Of a stretch of DNA of 57,708 nt, positions 44,705 through 54,217 are shown piece after piece; the stretch's first letter is position 1; every line of letters begins with the position of its first letter. A program made the position numbers and the translations under genes. Below the pieces are notes generated by a model. The model ran no database searches and was not told the DNA's origin. It saw nothing but the letters and a program-made list of their open reading frames with translations. This stretch comes from Kurthia gibsonii (GTDB lineage Bacteria > Bacillota > Bacilli > Bacillales_A > Planococcaceae): positions 1 through 57,708 of the forward strand of contig NZ_BJOB01000015.1 of NCBI RefSeq assembly GCF_006539985.1, in the 5' to 3' direction.

Positions 44705-44786
44705 TACATAAAAAATGGAACGCTTTTTGTTATAATACGTATAATTAAGTAGATTCCAAATCTTTGGAAAAGGAGGCATATCTAAG

Positions 44787-45263
44787 GTGGATGAATTAAA
44801 ATATCAAATTGATTCAAAAGGATTAACCGTTTGGCGAATTCATGCATGTATTTTTTCGGGCATTGCATTATTAATTACTGCTCTTATTTTTTTCTTAACG
44901 TATTATTTTGAATGGTATAAATGGATTCCATATACAGTTTTAGGGTTATGGGTAATTGAAGCTTTTTGTGGTATTTACTTATTTCCGAAAATTCGTTGGC
45001 AGCGCTGGCGTTATGAAGTGCGTGAACAGGAAATTGAAGTGCAATCAGGGTTGTTTGTAGTTGAGAGAACACTCGTACCGATGATTCGTGTACAGCATGT
45101 TGATACGGTGCAAGGACCGATTTTAAAGAAGTATAATTTAGCAGAAATTTCGATTTCAACTGCAGCAACTACACATACGATTCCTGCTTTACAAATGGAA
45201 GAAGCAGATGAATTACGAAGAAGAATTTCTAAATTAGCAAGGGTGGCTGAAGAAGATGTCTAA
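44787..45263 (+). CDS. ydbS: PH-domain membrane protein YdbS
   Basis: Membrane protein of 158 residues with two helices (about 17-40 and 47-66) and a bacterial PH-like bPH2 domain (about 70-155; VRVQHVDTVQGPILKKYNLAEISISTA region). Starts at GTG 44787, ten bases after GGAGG. Overlaps ydbT by eight bases. B. subtilis ydbST confers resistance to some amylolysins/bacteriocins; the molecular role is unclear. Confidence 0.88.
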   Translation: MDELKYQIDSKGLTVWRIHACIFSGIALLITALIFFLTYYFEWYKWIPYTVLGLWVIEAFCGIYLFPKIRWQRWRYEVREQEIEVQSGLFVVERTLVPMIRVQHVDTVQGPILKKYNLAEISISTAATTHTIPALQMEEADELRRRISKLARVAEEDV

Positions 45264-46734
45264 TGAACAAGTTATGCGTCTACACCCTATTACAATCGCC
45301 ATTAATTTTTTTAATGCGATTAAAACATTATTATTACCTGTTGTCATTTTTGTATTTAGTACAAAATTAGAGCTTAGTTTAGACCCATCAGACGGTGAGA
45401 ATTTTTATCCGACGCTTTTTGTTCTCGGAGGAGCGATTCTCTTCTTATGCATTGTTTTTATCTTTGCATGGATTAAATGGCGTAAATTTATTTATTGGTT
45501 TGAAGATGGCGAGTTGCGAATCGAATATGGTTTATTCGTAAAAAATAAACGGTATATTCCATTTGAACGCATTCAAACATTGAACTATAAAGAAGGGATT
45601 TTACATAGACCTTTTAAATTAGTACGTGTGGATGTTGAAACAGCTGGTGGTTCAGCAGATGCAGAAGTAAGTTTGACTGCGATTACACGCGAGCAAGCCA
45701 GTCGAATTGAACTTGAAATGAAAAAAGCAAAACAAGAAGTGGTTGTAGCTGAGGATGGTACAATCGAAGATGTCGCTGAAATTCGTATTGAAAAAGAGTT
45801 TATCTATCAAATCAACACGAAGGAATTAATTTTATTAGCAACAACTTCGAGTAGTATGGGGATTTTATTCTCTGCTGTCGCTGCCATCGCTTCACAGTTT
45901 AATGATTTTATTCCGTACGAGCGCATTTACGGAGAGGTGCAGAATATTGTTCGTTTTGGAGTCCTCTTTATTATTTTAATTGTATTAGGAGCTATTTTAT
46001 TATCATGGGCAGTAGCAATTCTCATTTCTTATTTTGTGAACTACGGTTTTAAACTTGAAAGAACAGAAGAACAGCTCTTTTTATCAAAGGGGCTTTTAGA
46101 GAAAAAGAGAACGACACTTCAAATGAATCGTGTACAAGGAATTCGTATAATCGAAAATCCAATTCGTCAATTATTTGGTTACTGTCGTGTCATTATTGAT
46201 AGTGCAGGTGGTTCAGGCGATGAAAAAGAAGATCAAGTCGTCCTACTACCTTTCATAAAAAAGAAAAATGCAATTCGTATTTTACAAGAATTATTCCCCG
46301 AGTACGTTTGGGAAACAACGTATACAAAGGTGCCAAAGAAGTCTTTAATTCGTTATTTATTAAATCCAATCTATGTACCACTTATTCCAGTTGGATTCGT
46401 TAGTTATTACTTCTACCCATACGGTATGTGGAGTATTGTACTAATTCCGCTTATACTGTTGCGTGCATATTGGCAGTATAAAACAGCTGGTTTTGCAGTA
46501 AATCATTTACAGTTAACGATTGTACATCGTTATTTCAGTAAAACAACATTTGTTGTGCAAAAGAATCGAATTCAATCGATGCGCGTAACACAGAGTTATT
46601 TTGCTGAGCGAAAGGATATCGCTTCATGCCATGTTCATATTATGTCGAGTACGACAGGTTTTACAGCACACCTGAAGCATTTTGATTTACAAGCGATCAG
46701 TCAACTATTTAAATGGTATCAACCGAATAAATAA
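45256..46734 (+). CDS. ydbT: PH-domain membrane protein YdbT
   Basis: Large partner of YdbS, 492 residues, with repeated bPH2 domains (about 70-155, 270-350, 415-488) and several transmembrane helices (16-35, 50-72, 195-215, 235-260, 375-405). The repeat hallmark is the YIPFERIQTLNYKEGILHRPF segment and later LQMNRVQGIRIIENPIRQLFG. Starts inside ydbS, so translationally coupled. Probably a two-protein membrane complex. Confidence 0.9.
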   Translation: MSNEQVMRLHPITIAINFFNAIKTLLLPVVIFVFSTKLELSLDPSDGENFYPTLFVLGGAILFLCIVFIFAWIKWRKFIYWFEDGELRIEYGLFVKNKRYIPFERIQTLNYKEGILHRPFKLVRVDVETAGGSADAEVSLTAITREQASRIELEMKKAKQEVVVAEDGTIEDVAEIRIEKEFIYQINTKELILLATTSSSMGILFSAVAAIASQFNDFIPYERIYGEVQNIVRFGVLFIILIVLGAILLSWAVAILISYFVNYGFKLERTEEQLFLSKGLLEKKRTTLQMNRVQGIRIIENPIRQLFGYCRVIIDSAGGSGDEKEDQVVLLPFIKKKNAIRILQELFPEYVWETTYTKVPKKSLIRYLLNPIYVPLIPVGFVSYYFYPYGMWSIVLIPLILLRAYWQYKTAGFAVNHLQLTIVHRYFSKTTFVVQKNRIQSMRVTQSYFAERKDIASCHVHIMSSTTGFTAHLKHFDLQAISQLFKWYQPNK

Positions 46735-46774
46735 AAAAATGAGAAGCAGCGAACAAGCTACTTCTCATTTTTTA
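46734..46774. terminator. Bidirectional terminator, ydbT / rhomboid
   Basis: AAAATGAGAAG and CAGC on the left pair with GCT and CTTCTCATTTT (46761-46771), flanked by A and T runs; overlaps the end of both genes. Confidence 0.8.
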
Positions 46775-47377
46775 TTTTTCTCTAAAACGACGGATACGTT
46801 TTGGTGTAAATTGGAACATTCCTAAAATAAAACCGACAGCTAATCCAACTAAGTGAGCTGTAATATTAATGTTTGATTGGACGAATGTCATAATAACAGA
46901 AATTGCAACTAAAGGAAGGATTAATTGTTTTAGTTGCGGTAAAATTTTGCGCGTGTGATATACCAATGCTAAGTAAGCGCCAAAAATACCAAAGATTGCA
47001 CCGCTTGCACCAAGTGAAGCGTAGTTTAGTGGCTCAACAACATAGGTTGCAACATTTGCAAGTAATCCTGAGATGAAGTAGATGGAGAAGAATCGTAACT
47101 TACCAGCTAATTGTTCTAACTCAGGACCAAATACATATAAACCAAACATGTTGAAAAGTAAGTGTAAGAAGCCACCATGTAAAAACATGGCTGTAATAAG
47201 TCGCCAATACTCACCTTGAGAGATGGAATAATTATATGCGATACCAAGAGCATATAGATTGTTTCCTATACCTGGAATCAAACCAAGTAGATATACGACC
47301 AAGTTCATACCGATTAAAACAGAAATTACGGGGTACTTTTTAATATAAAGTGAAAGATTTTCAGTTCGATTAAACAT
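46772..47377 (-). CDS. Rhomboid family intramembrane serine protease (YdcA position)
   Basis: Six-helix membrane protease of 201 residues. The catalytic dyad is visible: Ser125 in GASGAIFG and His175 in NITAHLVG; Asn76 in HLLFNMFG is the oxyanion residue, preceded by the FLHGGFLHL loop. Same position as B. subtilis ydcA between ydbT and acpS. Substrates unknown. Divergent from acpS. Confidence 0.9.
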   Translation of the reverse strand: MFNRTENLSLYIKKYPVISVLIGMNLVVYLLGLIPGIGNNLYALGIAYNYSISQGEYWRLITAMFLHGGFLHLLFNMFGLYVFGPELEQLAGKLRFFSIYFISGLLANVATYVVEPLNYASLGASGAIFGIFGAYLALVYHTRKILPQLKQLILPLVAISVIMTFVQSNINITAHLVGLAVGFILGMFQFTPKRIRRFREK

Positions 47378-47446
47378 TTTGTCACCTCATCGTGTAATAT
47401 AAATATTATACATGGAACAGTTCGTAGAGAGAAGGGAGAAGCGAAG

Positions 47447-47812
47447 ATGATTAAAGGAATTGGCTTGGATATAGTTGAAATTGCACGTATTCAAAAATCA
47501 AACGATCTAAGCCCTAAGTTTAAAACGCGTATTTTAACGGAGCGCGAAATGGCTATTTTTGAGCAATTAAAAACAAGAAGACAACTTGAGTTTTTAGCAG
47601 GACGTTTTTCAGCGAAAGAGGCTTATTCAAAAGCGAATGGTACAGGGTTAGGGCGAGATTGTAAGTTGCATGATATTGAAATCTTACCGAATGAAAAAGG
47701 ACAACCTATTCTTTATTTTAAGCAACAAAAAGTAGATGGATTAGTTAGTATCACACATTCGAAAGAATATGCTGCTGCTCAAGTCATTTTAATGGAAAGA
47801 AATTCACAATAA
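47447..47812 (+). CDS. acpS: Holo-[acyl-carrier-protein] synthase
   Basis: Transfers 4'-phosphopantetheine from CoA to ACP for fatty acid synthesis. 121 residues. Mg/CoA motifs GIGLDIVEIARI (Asp8) and GRFSAKEAYSKA (Glu near 58) are intact, with the C-terminal SITHSKEYAAAQVI. AGAGAAGGGAGAAGCGAAG precedes the ATG. The gene order acpS-alr is conserved, but the lipoprotein gene ydcC that lies between them in B. subtilis is absent. Confidence 0.96.
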   Translation: MIKGIGLDIVEIARIQKSNDLSPKFKTRILTEREMAIFEQLKTRRQLEFLAGRFSAKEAYSKANGTGLGRDCKLHDIEILPNEKGQPILYFKQQKVDGLVSITHSKEYAAAQVILMERNSQ

Positions 47813-47906
47813 ATGGTTATTTTCTGAAAAAGTAGGGTAAACAAAGAATGTTGGTATATACATTCTTTACCTTAGTACGAATAAAAAATAAAAAGAGGTA
47901 ATGAAC

Positions 47907-49025
47907 ATGACACATTTTAGACCAACAACAGCTCATGTTGATCTGACAGCTATACAAAAAAATATTAAAGGGTTACGAAATCACTTACATACCGACGCTG
48001 AAATTATTGCAGTTGTGAAAGCAAATGCATATGGACATGGAGATGTAGAAGTCTCAAAAGCAGCGATTGAAGCAGGGGTTACGATGTTAGCAGTTGCTAC
48101 GCCAGATGAAGCTTTACACCTTAGAGAAGTGTTTTCAAAGATACCGATTTTAGTATTAGGCGCCGTACCCGTTTCGTTTATTCCATTTGCAGCGAAAGAG
48201 CATATTACACTAACAGTCTTTTCAATGGATTGGTTAGGAGCGGCGAAAGAACAATTTTCAACTTTAGACGTTCCTGTTAAAGTACATATGAAAGTTGATA
48301 GTGGGATGGGAAGAATTGGCGTGCGAAATGAACAAGAGATGCTCGCACTATATCATGGTATTCAATCATCCCCCGAGTTTGAACTTGATGGTGTTTTCAC
48401 GCATTTTGCAACAGCAGACGAGGAAGACTCTACATACTATGACCAACAAAAAGATGTGTTTATACACTTAGTCAATCAATTACCAACCAAACCTCGTTTA
48501 GTTCATGCAGCAAACACAGCAGCTTCTTTAACAAAAGACCATGTAGAGTTTGATGCAGTTCGCTTTGGTATTTCTATGTATGGCTTACTACCTTCAAGTT
48601 ATGTAGGAGAACATCTACCTTTTACAATTCATCCAGCACTTCAACTTGAAACAGAGATTGTTCACGTGAAACAATTGAAAAAGGGTGAACACGTAGGATA
48701 CGGTGCAACCTATGAAGCGCAAGAAGATGGTGAATGGATTGCAACTTTACCAATTGGTTATGCTGATGGTGTGTTACGTGGTTTACAAGGGCAAGAAGTT
48801 CTTGTAGGCGGTGTTCGCGTACCAATCGTAGGTAGAATTTGTATGGATCAGTTAATGGTTCGATTACCTCATAGTTTCCCATTAGGTGAAAAAGTAGTTT
48901 TGATTGGTAAACAAGGAACAGACCAAATTACGATGCAAGAATGGGCAGATCGCCTTCATACAATTCCATATGAAATAGCATGTATACTGACTGCACGCGT
49001 GCCGAGAGTTTATTATAAAGAATGA
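47907..49025 (+). CDS. alr: Alanine racemase
   Basis: PLP enzyme that makes D-alanine for the wall, feeding ddl. About 372 residues. PLP lysine in AVVKANAYGHGD near residue 38; second-site catalytic tyrosine in GYGATYEA near 263; dimer and PLP contacts in SGMGRIGVR near 134. ATG 47907 has AGAGGT eight bases upstream, whereas ATG 47901 is too close. Upstream of the ndoAI-ndoA toxin-antitoxin pair, as in B. subtilis. Confidence 0.95.
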   Translation: MTHFRPTTAHVDLTAIQKNIKGLRNHLHTDAEIIAVVKANAYGHGDVEVSKAAIEAGVTMLAVATPDEALHLREVFSKIPILVLGAVPVSFIPFAAKEHITLTVFSMDWLGAAKEQFSTLDVPVKVHMKVDSGMGRIGVRNEQEMLALYHGIQSSPEFELDGVFTHFATADEEDSTYYDQQKDVFIHLVNQLPTKPRLVHAANTAASLTKDHVEFDAVRFGISMYGLLPSSYVGEHLPFTIHPALQLETEIVHVKQLKKGEHVGYGATYEAQEDGEWIATLPIGYADGVLRGLQGQEVLVGGVRVPIVGRICMDQLMVRLPHSFPLGEKVVLIGKQGTDQITMQEWADRLHTIPYEIACILTARVPRVYYKE

Positions 49026-49173
49026 TAAAAAAATGTTATAAATTTAGAGAAATCTATTTTTTTATGGCATAACTCTTAGAAAAGACCTTTCCTTTCTATT
49101 GCTAGAATGATAAGATTGTTCTAACATAGAAAATTTCGATATGATAAAAGGGAACTTTTTGGAGGTGCGAGCT

Positions 49174-49452
49174 GTGGTTCAAAACAGTATAAATGAAACG
49201 ATTCTACCGAAATCATCAAATATAGTTACAGAGAACATCGAGCAAGCTTATCAACAATCTATTATGTCTGAACAAAATTTATATGTACCAACGAAACGAT
49301 ATAAAAAGATGACTCATAAAAATGATATACGAGAAGCTATGGTTAAGGGATATGCCGAAATGTCTCAAATTAACTTAACTATATGTAGCGAATGTCTACA
49401 TTTAGAATATGAAGCAGAACATATGGTGGAGCGACTCGTTTGCGGAGGATGA
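49174..49452 (+). CDS. ndoAI: MazE-type antitoxin of NdoA (EndoAI), divergent N-terminus
   Basis: Antitoxin of 92 residues, the size of B. subtilis EndoAI. The C-terminal half matches the toxin-binding part of EndoAI well ([15 protein letters not shown], then [13 protein letters not shown]). The N-terminal half, which in EndoAI is a ribbon-helix-helix DNA-binding fold, is poorly conserved here: the beta-strand and the loop before the second helix are hard to find. GTG 49174, seven bases after GGAGGTG, is preferred over ATG 49141. Four bases separate it from the toxin gene. Confidence 0.88.
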   Translation: MVQNSINETILPKSSNIVTENIEQAYQQSIMSEQNLYVPTKRYKKMTHKNDIREAMVKGYAEMSQINLTICSECLHLEYEAEHMVERLVCGG

Positions 49453-49456
49453 CAAT

Positions 49457-49807
49457 TTGAATGTAAAACGTGGAGACGTTTTTTTTGCTGACTTATCACC
49501 AGTAGTGGGATCAGAACAAGGCGGTACTCGACCAGTTTTGGTAATTCAAAACGATATCGGGAATCGCTTTAGTCCTACGGTGATTATCGCAGCAATTACA
49601 GCGCAAATTCAAAAAGCAAAGTTACCAACCCATGTCGAAATTGATGCAAAGAAATACGGATTTGAACGAGATTCAGTTATTTTATTAGAACAACTACGTA
49701 CGATTGATAAATCACGTTTGACTGACAAAATTACACAACTGGATCAGCCACTGATGAAAGAAGTAGAAGATGCTTTGGCTATTAGTTTAGGATTATTAAA
49801 ATTTTAA
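49457..49807 (+). CDS. ndoA: Endoribonuclease toxin NdoA (MazF/EndoA)
   Basis: Ribosome-independent mRNA interferase of 116 residues that cleaves at UACAU-type sites in B. subtilis. Near-identical to that protein in the visible segments: [75 protein letters not shown]. Starts at TTG 49457 with GGAGG seven bases upstream; the frame from 49409 overlaps the antitoxin. Transcribed with ndoAI, probably toward rsbR as in B. subtilis. Confidence 0.96.
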   Translation: MNVKRGDVFFADLSPVVGSEQGGTRPVLVIQNDIGNRFSPTVIIAAITAQIQKAKLPTHVEIDAKKYGFERDSVILLEQLRTIDKSRLTDKITQLDQPLMKEVEDALAISLGLLKF

Positions 49808-49827
49808 AAGCTATACATAGAGTGAAA

Positions 49828-49855
49828 ACATCAGGTTTTTTAATCTGGTGTTTTT
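49828..49855 (+). terminator. Weak terminator after ndoA
   Basis: ACATCAG (49828-49834) with CTGGTGT (49845-49851), one wobble, then T. The short stem may allow read-through into rsbR. Confidence 0.5.
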
Positions 49856-49981
49856 AATTTCTTAAAAATGGTAATAGTATTGGTGGTGCTTTCTCGATTT
49901 TTATAAAACAAGGAATAAAAAGTGAATAAATGTAAGATTTGAGATACAATTGCATATATAACAGATAGGGAGGGGTATTGA

Positions 49982-50791
49982 TTGGAAAAAGCCACGATTC
50001 GATTTTTAAAAGATCATTTACAAGAAGTTGAAGATGTTTGGCAAGAACAATTAAGGGCTGATGAGTCAGAGATGGCTACGGGTAGTCTTCAAGAAGAATT
50101 ATTTGAAAAGATGCTAGAGCAAACGATGAGATACATCAGAAATTTTTTGAATCATTTAGATATCCAAAAATTTGTCCGAGAATTAGGAACACTTAATAGA
50201 ACAGCTGTCCAATTATTTCCCTTTATCGAGGCTTTTGAAACGAGTACATATTATGTATTGCGGAATCAAAAAGATAAAAAGCCAGCAGAGTCAATGGAGA
50301 TTTTGCAATATTTACGTAAAATAGTTCATTCTCTATCTATAGAATTATTAAAGTATGAACAAGAACGCTATAATAAAATTATTCATTTACAAAAAATTGC
50401 CTTACAGGAACTATCTACACCCATTATTCCTGTATTTGATCGCGTAATTGTCATTCCAATTATTGGTGCTATTGATAGAGATCGAGCAAAGCAAATTATG
50501 GAAAATGTTTTACATGCAGTTGTATCGAATAAATCAGAAGTTGTACTAATTGATATTACCGGTTTGCTAGTTCTTGATACAGTGGTAGCTCATCATTTAA
50601 TAGAAGTCGTAAATGCTATTCATATTGTAGGTGGTAAAAGTATGTTAGTAGGAATCCGTCCTGAAATTGCGCAAACGATTGTCCAGTTGGGTGTTAATTT
50701 ATCAGATGTCACGACATTGGGAACACTTCAAGAAGGAATAGAGAAAGCACTAGAAGAGACAAATCGATGCATTCGTGAGGTGATTCATTAA
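49982..50791 (+). CDS. rsbR: Stressosome co-antagonist RsbR
   Basis: Stressosome scaffold of 269 residues: an N-terminal non-heme globin-like sensor (about 1-135) and a C-terminal STAS domain (about 150-265). The phosphorylatable threonine region is in [20 protein letters not shown] and the second in [11 protein letters not shown]. Starts at TTG 49982 with GGGAGGGG upstream. With RsbS and RsbT it senses environmental stress. First gene of the sigB operon. Confidence 0.94.
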   Translation: MEKATIRFLKDHLQEVEDVWQEQLRADESEMATGSLQEELFEKMLEQTMRYIRNFLNHLDIQKFVRELGTLNRTAVQLFPFIEAFETSTYYVLRNQKDKKPAESMEILQYLRKIVHSLSIELLKYEQERYNKIIHLQKIALQELSTPIIPVFDRVIVIPIIGAIDRDRAKQIMENVLHAVVSNKSEVVLIDITGLLVLDTVVAHHLIEVVNAIHIVGGKSMLVGIRPEIAQTIVQLGVNLSDVTTLGTLQEGIEKALEETNRCIREVIH

Positions 50792-51162
50792 TGGTGCTAA
50801 ACATCCCAATTTTAAAATTACAAGATTGTCTAATTGTATCGATTCAATCAGAATTAGATGATCCTACAGCTATGCAATTTCAAACGGATCTTTTACAAAA
50901 GTTGAGTGAAGTAAAAGCTAGAGGAGTTGTAATTGACTTAAGTTGTATTGAATTTATTGATTCCTTTATTGCTCGTATTTTGGGCGACATTATTCGTATG
51001 ACCTCCTTGATGGGAGCAAAAGTAACAATTACTGGTATTCAACCTAGTATAGCTATTACACTGGTGGAGTTAGGAATTTATTTGAAAGACGTTATTACAG
51101 CACTTGATTTAGAAGGTGGTCTTACGAAACTCCAGAAAGCACTGGGGGGCAGAAAGATATGA
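50791..51162 (+). CDS. rsbS: Stressosome protein RsbS
   Basis: STAS-domain antagonist of RsbT, 123 residues. The regulatory serine lies in the FIDSFIARI segment near residue 58. Its ATG overlaps the rsbR stop by one base, consistent with translational coupling. Phosphorylation by RsbT releases RsbT to activate RsbU. Confidence 0.95.
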   Translation: MVLNIPILKLQDCLIVSIQSELDDPTAMQFQTDLLQKLSEVKARGVVIDLSCIEFIDSFIARILGDIIRMTSLMGAKVTITGIQPSIAITLVELGIYLKDVITALDLEGGLTKLQKALGGRKI

Positions 51163-51557
51163 GTGAATCTTTTGTTGAAATATTAACAGAGTGGGATATT
51201 GTTGAGGCACGTCAACTTGGAAGAAACGAAGCGAAGCGTATTGGATTTGGCGCGGTAGACCAGGCGCGTATTACGACTGCAATTAGTGAATTAGCACGAA
51301 ATATCTATTTATATGCAGATAAAGGCCGAATACTGATTGAAACAATTGATATGAGCGGTACAAAAGGGATTAAAATTGTTGCACAAGATGAAGGACCGGG
51401 TATTGAAGATATTCGTCTTGTCATGCAAGACGGTTATTCAACTTCTCAAGGCCTAGGTGCTGGTTTGCCAGGTGTGCGCAGATTAATGGATGAATTTGAC
51501 ATTCAAACAACCGTCAATGAAGGGACAATTGTGAGAATCATTAAATGGCTCCGATGA
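51159..51557 (+). CDS. rsbT: Stressosome kinase RsbT
   Basis: GHKL serine kinase of 132 residues. N-box [12 protein letters not shown]1 box DEGPGIEDI and G2 box [16 protein letters not shown] are all present. Phosphorylates RsbR/RsbS and then activates RsbU. ATGA overlap with rsbS. Confidence 0.95.
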   Translation: MSESFVEILTEWDIVEARQLGRNEAKRIGFGAVDQARITTAISELARNIYLYADKGRILIETIDMSGTKGIKIVAQDEGPGIEDIRLVMQDGYSTSQGLGAGLPGVRRLMDEFDIQTTVNEGTIVRIIKWLR

Positions 51558-51572
51558 GGAAGTGATGAGTGC

Positions 51573-52586
51573 ATGACAAATGAAATAAAAAAACAGTACA
51601 CAATGCTTCTAGGACAATATTTACAGTATCAAACTGAGCGTAATTTATATTTAGGCCAAAACTTTAGCAGGCGTTTGGTACAAAAAGATATTACACCAGA
51701 AGAAGTAATTAGTATTCATAAAGATTCTCTTGCGGAAATTTATGAAGGTAGTGAAGAGTTTACGGATGGTATGAAAAATGCTTTGGACTTTTTAACTGAA
51801 TTTATGATTCAATATGGTTTAGCTTTACGTGAACATAAAATTTTGTTGAAGAACCAGGAAGAAATGGATCATGAACTAGAACTTGCTGCGAATGTTCAAA
51901 AGACAATGTTAAAAACGACGATTCCAACAATTGATGGTCTTTCTATTGGGAGTATCTCTGTTCCAGCTCGAAAAATGAATGGAGATTATATCTATTACCA
52001 AGGAGATTCCAAACGTTTTGTCGGAGTAGGTGTCGCGGATGTAGTAGGAAAAGGTATTCCGGCTGCACTTTGTATGTCTATGGTTAAGAATGGTTTAGAT
52101 ACACTTGGGCAGCCGAGTATCAGCCCCTCTTATGCTATGGATGTTTTAAATCGCATTGTAGAAAAAACTGATAATATGTTCATTTCCATGTTTTATGGAC
52201 GATATGATGTCGTGCAATCTACATTTACTTATTGCTCAGCTGGACATGAACCTGCATTATTGTATCGTGCAAAAGATGGTAAATTTATTGAACTAGAGTC
52301 TGAAGGTCTATTATTAGGCGTATTACCTGATGTTCATAACCAAGAGAGAAGTGTACAGTTGGCAAAAGGCGATATGGTAATTATTATGACAGATGGTGTA
52401 ACTGAATGTAGGGTGGACGATCGGTTTTTAGAAAAGTCTGAATTAACCGATTTGATTTTTAAACATAAAGACAAAATACCACAGCAATTAGCAGAGGCTA
52501 TTTTCCATGAGATTGAAAAATTATCACAGTTCCAAAATCTTGCAGATGACCTAACTTTTGTTGTATTGAAAAAAGAAGATGATTAG
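51573..52586 (+). CDS. rsbU: PP2C-type phosphatase RsbU
   Basis: Phosphatase of 337 residues that dephosphorylates RsbV when bound by RsbT. N-terminal RsbT-binding helices (about 1-85), then a PP2C/SpoIIE domain with GDYIYYQGDSKRFVGVGVADVVGKG and MTDGVTE, DDLTFVVL metal motifs. GAGGAAGTGATGAGTGC precedes the ATG. Confidence 0.95.
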   Translation: MTNEIKKQYTMLLGQYLQYQTERNLYLGQNFSRRLVQKDITPEEVISIHKDSLAEIYEGSEEFTDGMKNALDFLTEFMIQYGLALREHKILLKNQEEMDHELELAANVQKTMLKTTIPTIDGLSIGSISVPARKMNGDYIYYQGDSKRFVGVGVADVVGKGIPAALCMSMVKNGLDTLGQPSISPSYAMDVLNRIVEKTDNMFISMFYGRYDVVQSTFTYCSAGHEPALLYRAKDGKFIELESEGLLLGVLPDVHNQERSVQLAKGDMVIIMTDGVTECRVDDRFLEKSELTDLIFKHKDKIPQQLAEAIFHEIEKLSQFQNLADDLTFVVLKKEDD

Positions 52587-52591
52587 CCTAT

Positions 52592-52617
52592 GTTTAAGAT
52601 GTTTAAAAAAAAGGTAT
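52592..52617 (+). promoter_or_regulatory. Sigma-B promoter ahead of rsbV
   Basis: GTTTAA (52592-52597), 14-base spacer, AGGTAT (52612-52617), nearly the sigma-B consensus. It lies between rsbU and rsbV, the same place as the autoregulatory promoter in B. subtilis. Confidence 0.8.
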
Positions 52618-52659
52618 TCAGTATTAATAGACTGTTATAAAAAATTGGGGTGCTAAAAT

Positions 52660-53001
52660 ATGAATTTTAAAATAGAGATTAATAAAGAGGAAAATAAGGT
52701 GTTAAGTATGGTGAGTGGAGAAGTTGACGCTTTCACTGCTCCGAGTTTAAGAGAAGAATTATTAGCTGTTGATATTCAAGAAGATATGCTAGTTGAATTG
52801 AATTTGTCAGAAGTAAGTTATATGGACAGTACAGGACTAGGTGTCATTGTAGCTTTCTACAAAAATGTAACAGCAAATAAAGGAAGACTTGTTTTGGTAG
52901 GGCTATCTCAACGTTTACAAAGACTATTTGACATTACAGGTCTTAGCGGAGTAATCCATATAGAGAAAGAAGGGGCTGTGAACGACCATGAGAGAATTTG
53001 A
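52660..53001 (+). CDS. rsbV: Anti-anti-sigma factor RsbV
   Basis: STAS protein of 113 residues. The phosphorylated serine is in YMDSTGLGV near residue 56. Unphosphorylated RsbV captures RsbW and frees sigma-B. Its gene starts just after the sigma-B promoter and overlaps rsbW. Confidence 0.96.
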   Translation: MNFKIEINKEENKVLSMVSGEVDAFTAPSLREELLAVDIQEDMLVELNLSEVSYMDSTGLGVIVAFYKNVTANKGRLVLVGLSQRLQRLFDITGLSGVIHIEKEGAVNDHERI

Positions 53002-53458
53002 TTATTTCGAAATGAGAGTACCATCGAAAACTCAATATGTAGGAATAACTAGATTGGCAATTTCAGGATTAGCAAACCGAATTGGGTTTTCATACGATGA
53101 CATTGAAGATATTAAGATTGCTTCAAGTGAAGCAATTACGAATGCAATTCAACACGCTTATCCAGAAGCAGAACAAGGTGAGGTAGTTGTTGGTTGTGCT
53201 ATATATACTGATAAAATTGAAATTATGATTGCTGATTACGGTAAGAGCTTTGATTTTGAAGAAGTTAGAGAAAAAGTAGGACCTTACGACGAAGAAACAA
53301 ACGCAGAATTTATAAGAGAAGGTGGCCTCGGCCTATTTTTAATCGAAAGCTTAATGGATGAAGTAAAAGTCTTAAATGACAACGGTGTTACAGTTTTCAT
53401 GACAAAATATGTTGCACGAGAGCAGGTGAAGGAGCATGTGGAAACGGACACCTTCTAA
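52988..53458 (+). CDS. rsbW: Anti-sigma factor and kinase RsbW
   Basis: GHKL kinase of 156 residues that binds sigma-B or phosphorylates RsbV. N-box ASSEAITNAIQHAY, G1 box IADYGKSFD and G2 box EGGLGLFLIESLMDEV are intact. Overlaps rsbV by 14 bases and sigB by 23 bases. Confidence 0.95.
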   Translation: MREFDYFEMRVPSKTQYVGITRLAISGLANRIGFSYDDIEDIKIASSEAITNAIQHAYPEAEQGEVVVGCAIYTDKIEIMIADYGKSFDFEEVREKVGPYDEETNAEFIREGGLGLFLIESLMDEVKVLNDNGVTVFMTKYVAREQVKEHVETDTF

Positions 53459-54215
53459 ATCTGCTTCTAAGGAACAAGTATTAGAATGGATCCAAAAGTA
53501 TCAAGAAAATGAAGATGATGATGCACAAACGAATTTGGTATTACATTATCAATATTTAGTAGAATCAATTGCGCGAAAATATTCCAATGGACGTTCCTAT
53601 CATGATGATATTGTTCAAGTAGGTATGCTAGGTTTACTAGGAGCAATAAGACGTTTTGATCCAGACTTTGGAAGAAGTTTCGAAGCTTTTGCGGTGCCTA
53701 CGATTATTGGTGAAATTAAGCGTTTCTTACGAGATAAAACTTGGGATGTTCATGTTCCTAGAAGAATCAAAGAATTAGGCCCAAGAATTAAATCGACCGT
53801 TGAATTACTAACAACTGAATTGCAGCGTTCGCCAAAAGTTTCAGAAGTTGCTGAACGATTAGAAGTAACAGAAGAAGAAGTGTTAGAAGCGATGGAGATG
53901 AGTCGAAGTTATCAGGCTCTTTCGATGGATCATTCAATCGAGTCTGATTCAGATGGTAGTACGGTTACATTATTTGATGTAGTTGGAAGAGAAGATGAAG
54001 AGTACGAAAAAACTAATCGAAGAATGATTGTAGCAGATGCAATGAGCGTCCTTTCAGAACGTGAAAAGCAAATCATTCAATTAACTTATTTAGAACAATT
54101 AAGTCAAAAAGAAGCTGGTGAAAGATTGGGGATATCTCAAATGCATGTTTCACGACTTCAAAGAAAGGCCATAAAAAAATTACAACAAGCAATTATTTCT
54201 TCTGGGGGTGTCTAA
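53436..54215 (+). CDS. sigB: General stress sigma factor SigB
   Basis: Group 3 sigma-70 of 259 residues. Region 2 contains DDIVQVGMLGLLGAIRRFDPDFGRSFEAFAVPTIIGEIKRFLRDKTW; region 4 ends with LSQKEAGERLGISQMHVSRLQRKAI (the helix that reads GTTTAA). The gene begins inside rsbW, so the anti-sigma and sigma factors are made together. Confidence 0.97.
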   Translation: MWKRTPSKSASKEQVLEWIQKYQENEDDDAQTNLVLHYQYLVESIARKYSNGRSYHDDIVQVGMLGLLGAIRRFDPDFGRSFEAFAVPTIIGEIKRFLRDKTWDVHVPRRIKELGPRIKSTVELLTTELQRSPKVSEVAERLEVTEEEVLEAMEMSRSYQALSMDHSIESDSDGSTVTLFDVVGREDEEYEKTNRRMIVADAMSVLSEREKQIIQLTYLEQLSQKEAGERLGISQMHVSRLQRKAIKKLQQAIISSGGV

Positions 54216-54217
54216 TT

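Noticed and set aside
44334-44711. Histidine- and valine-rich open frames on both strands over the cshA tail
   Set aside because: They are shadows of the RGG-coding repeats in other frames; no start signals.
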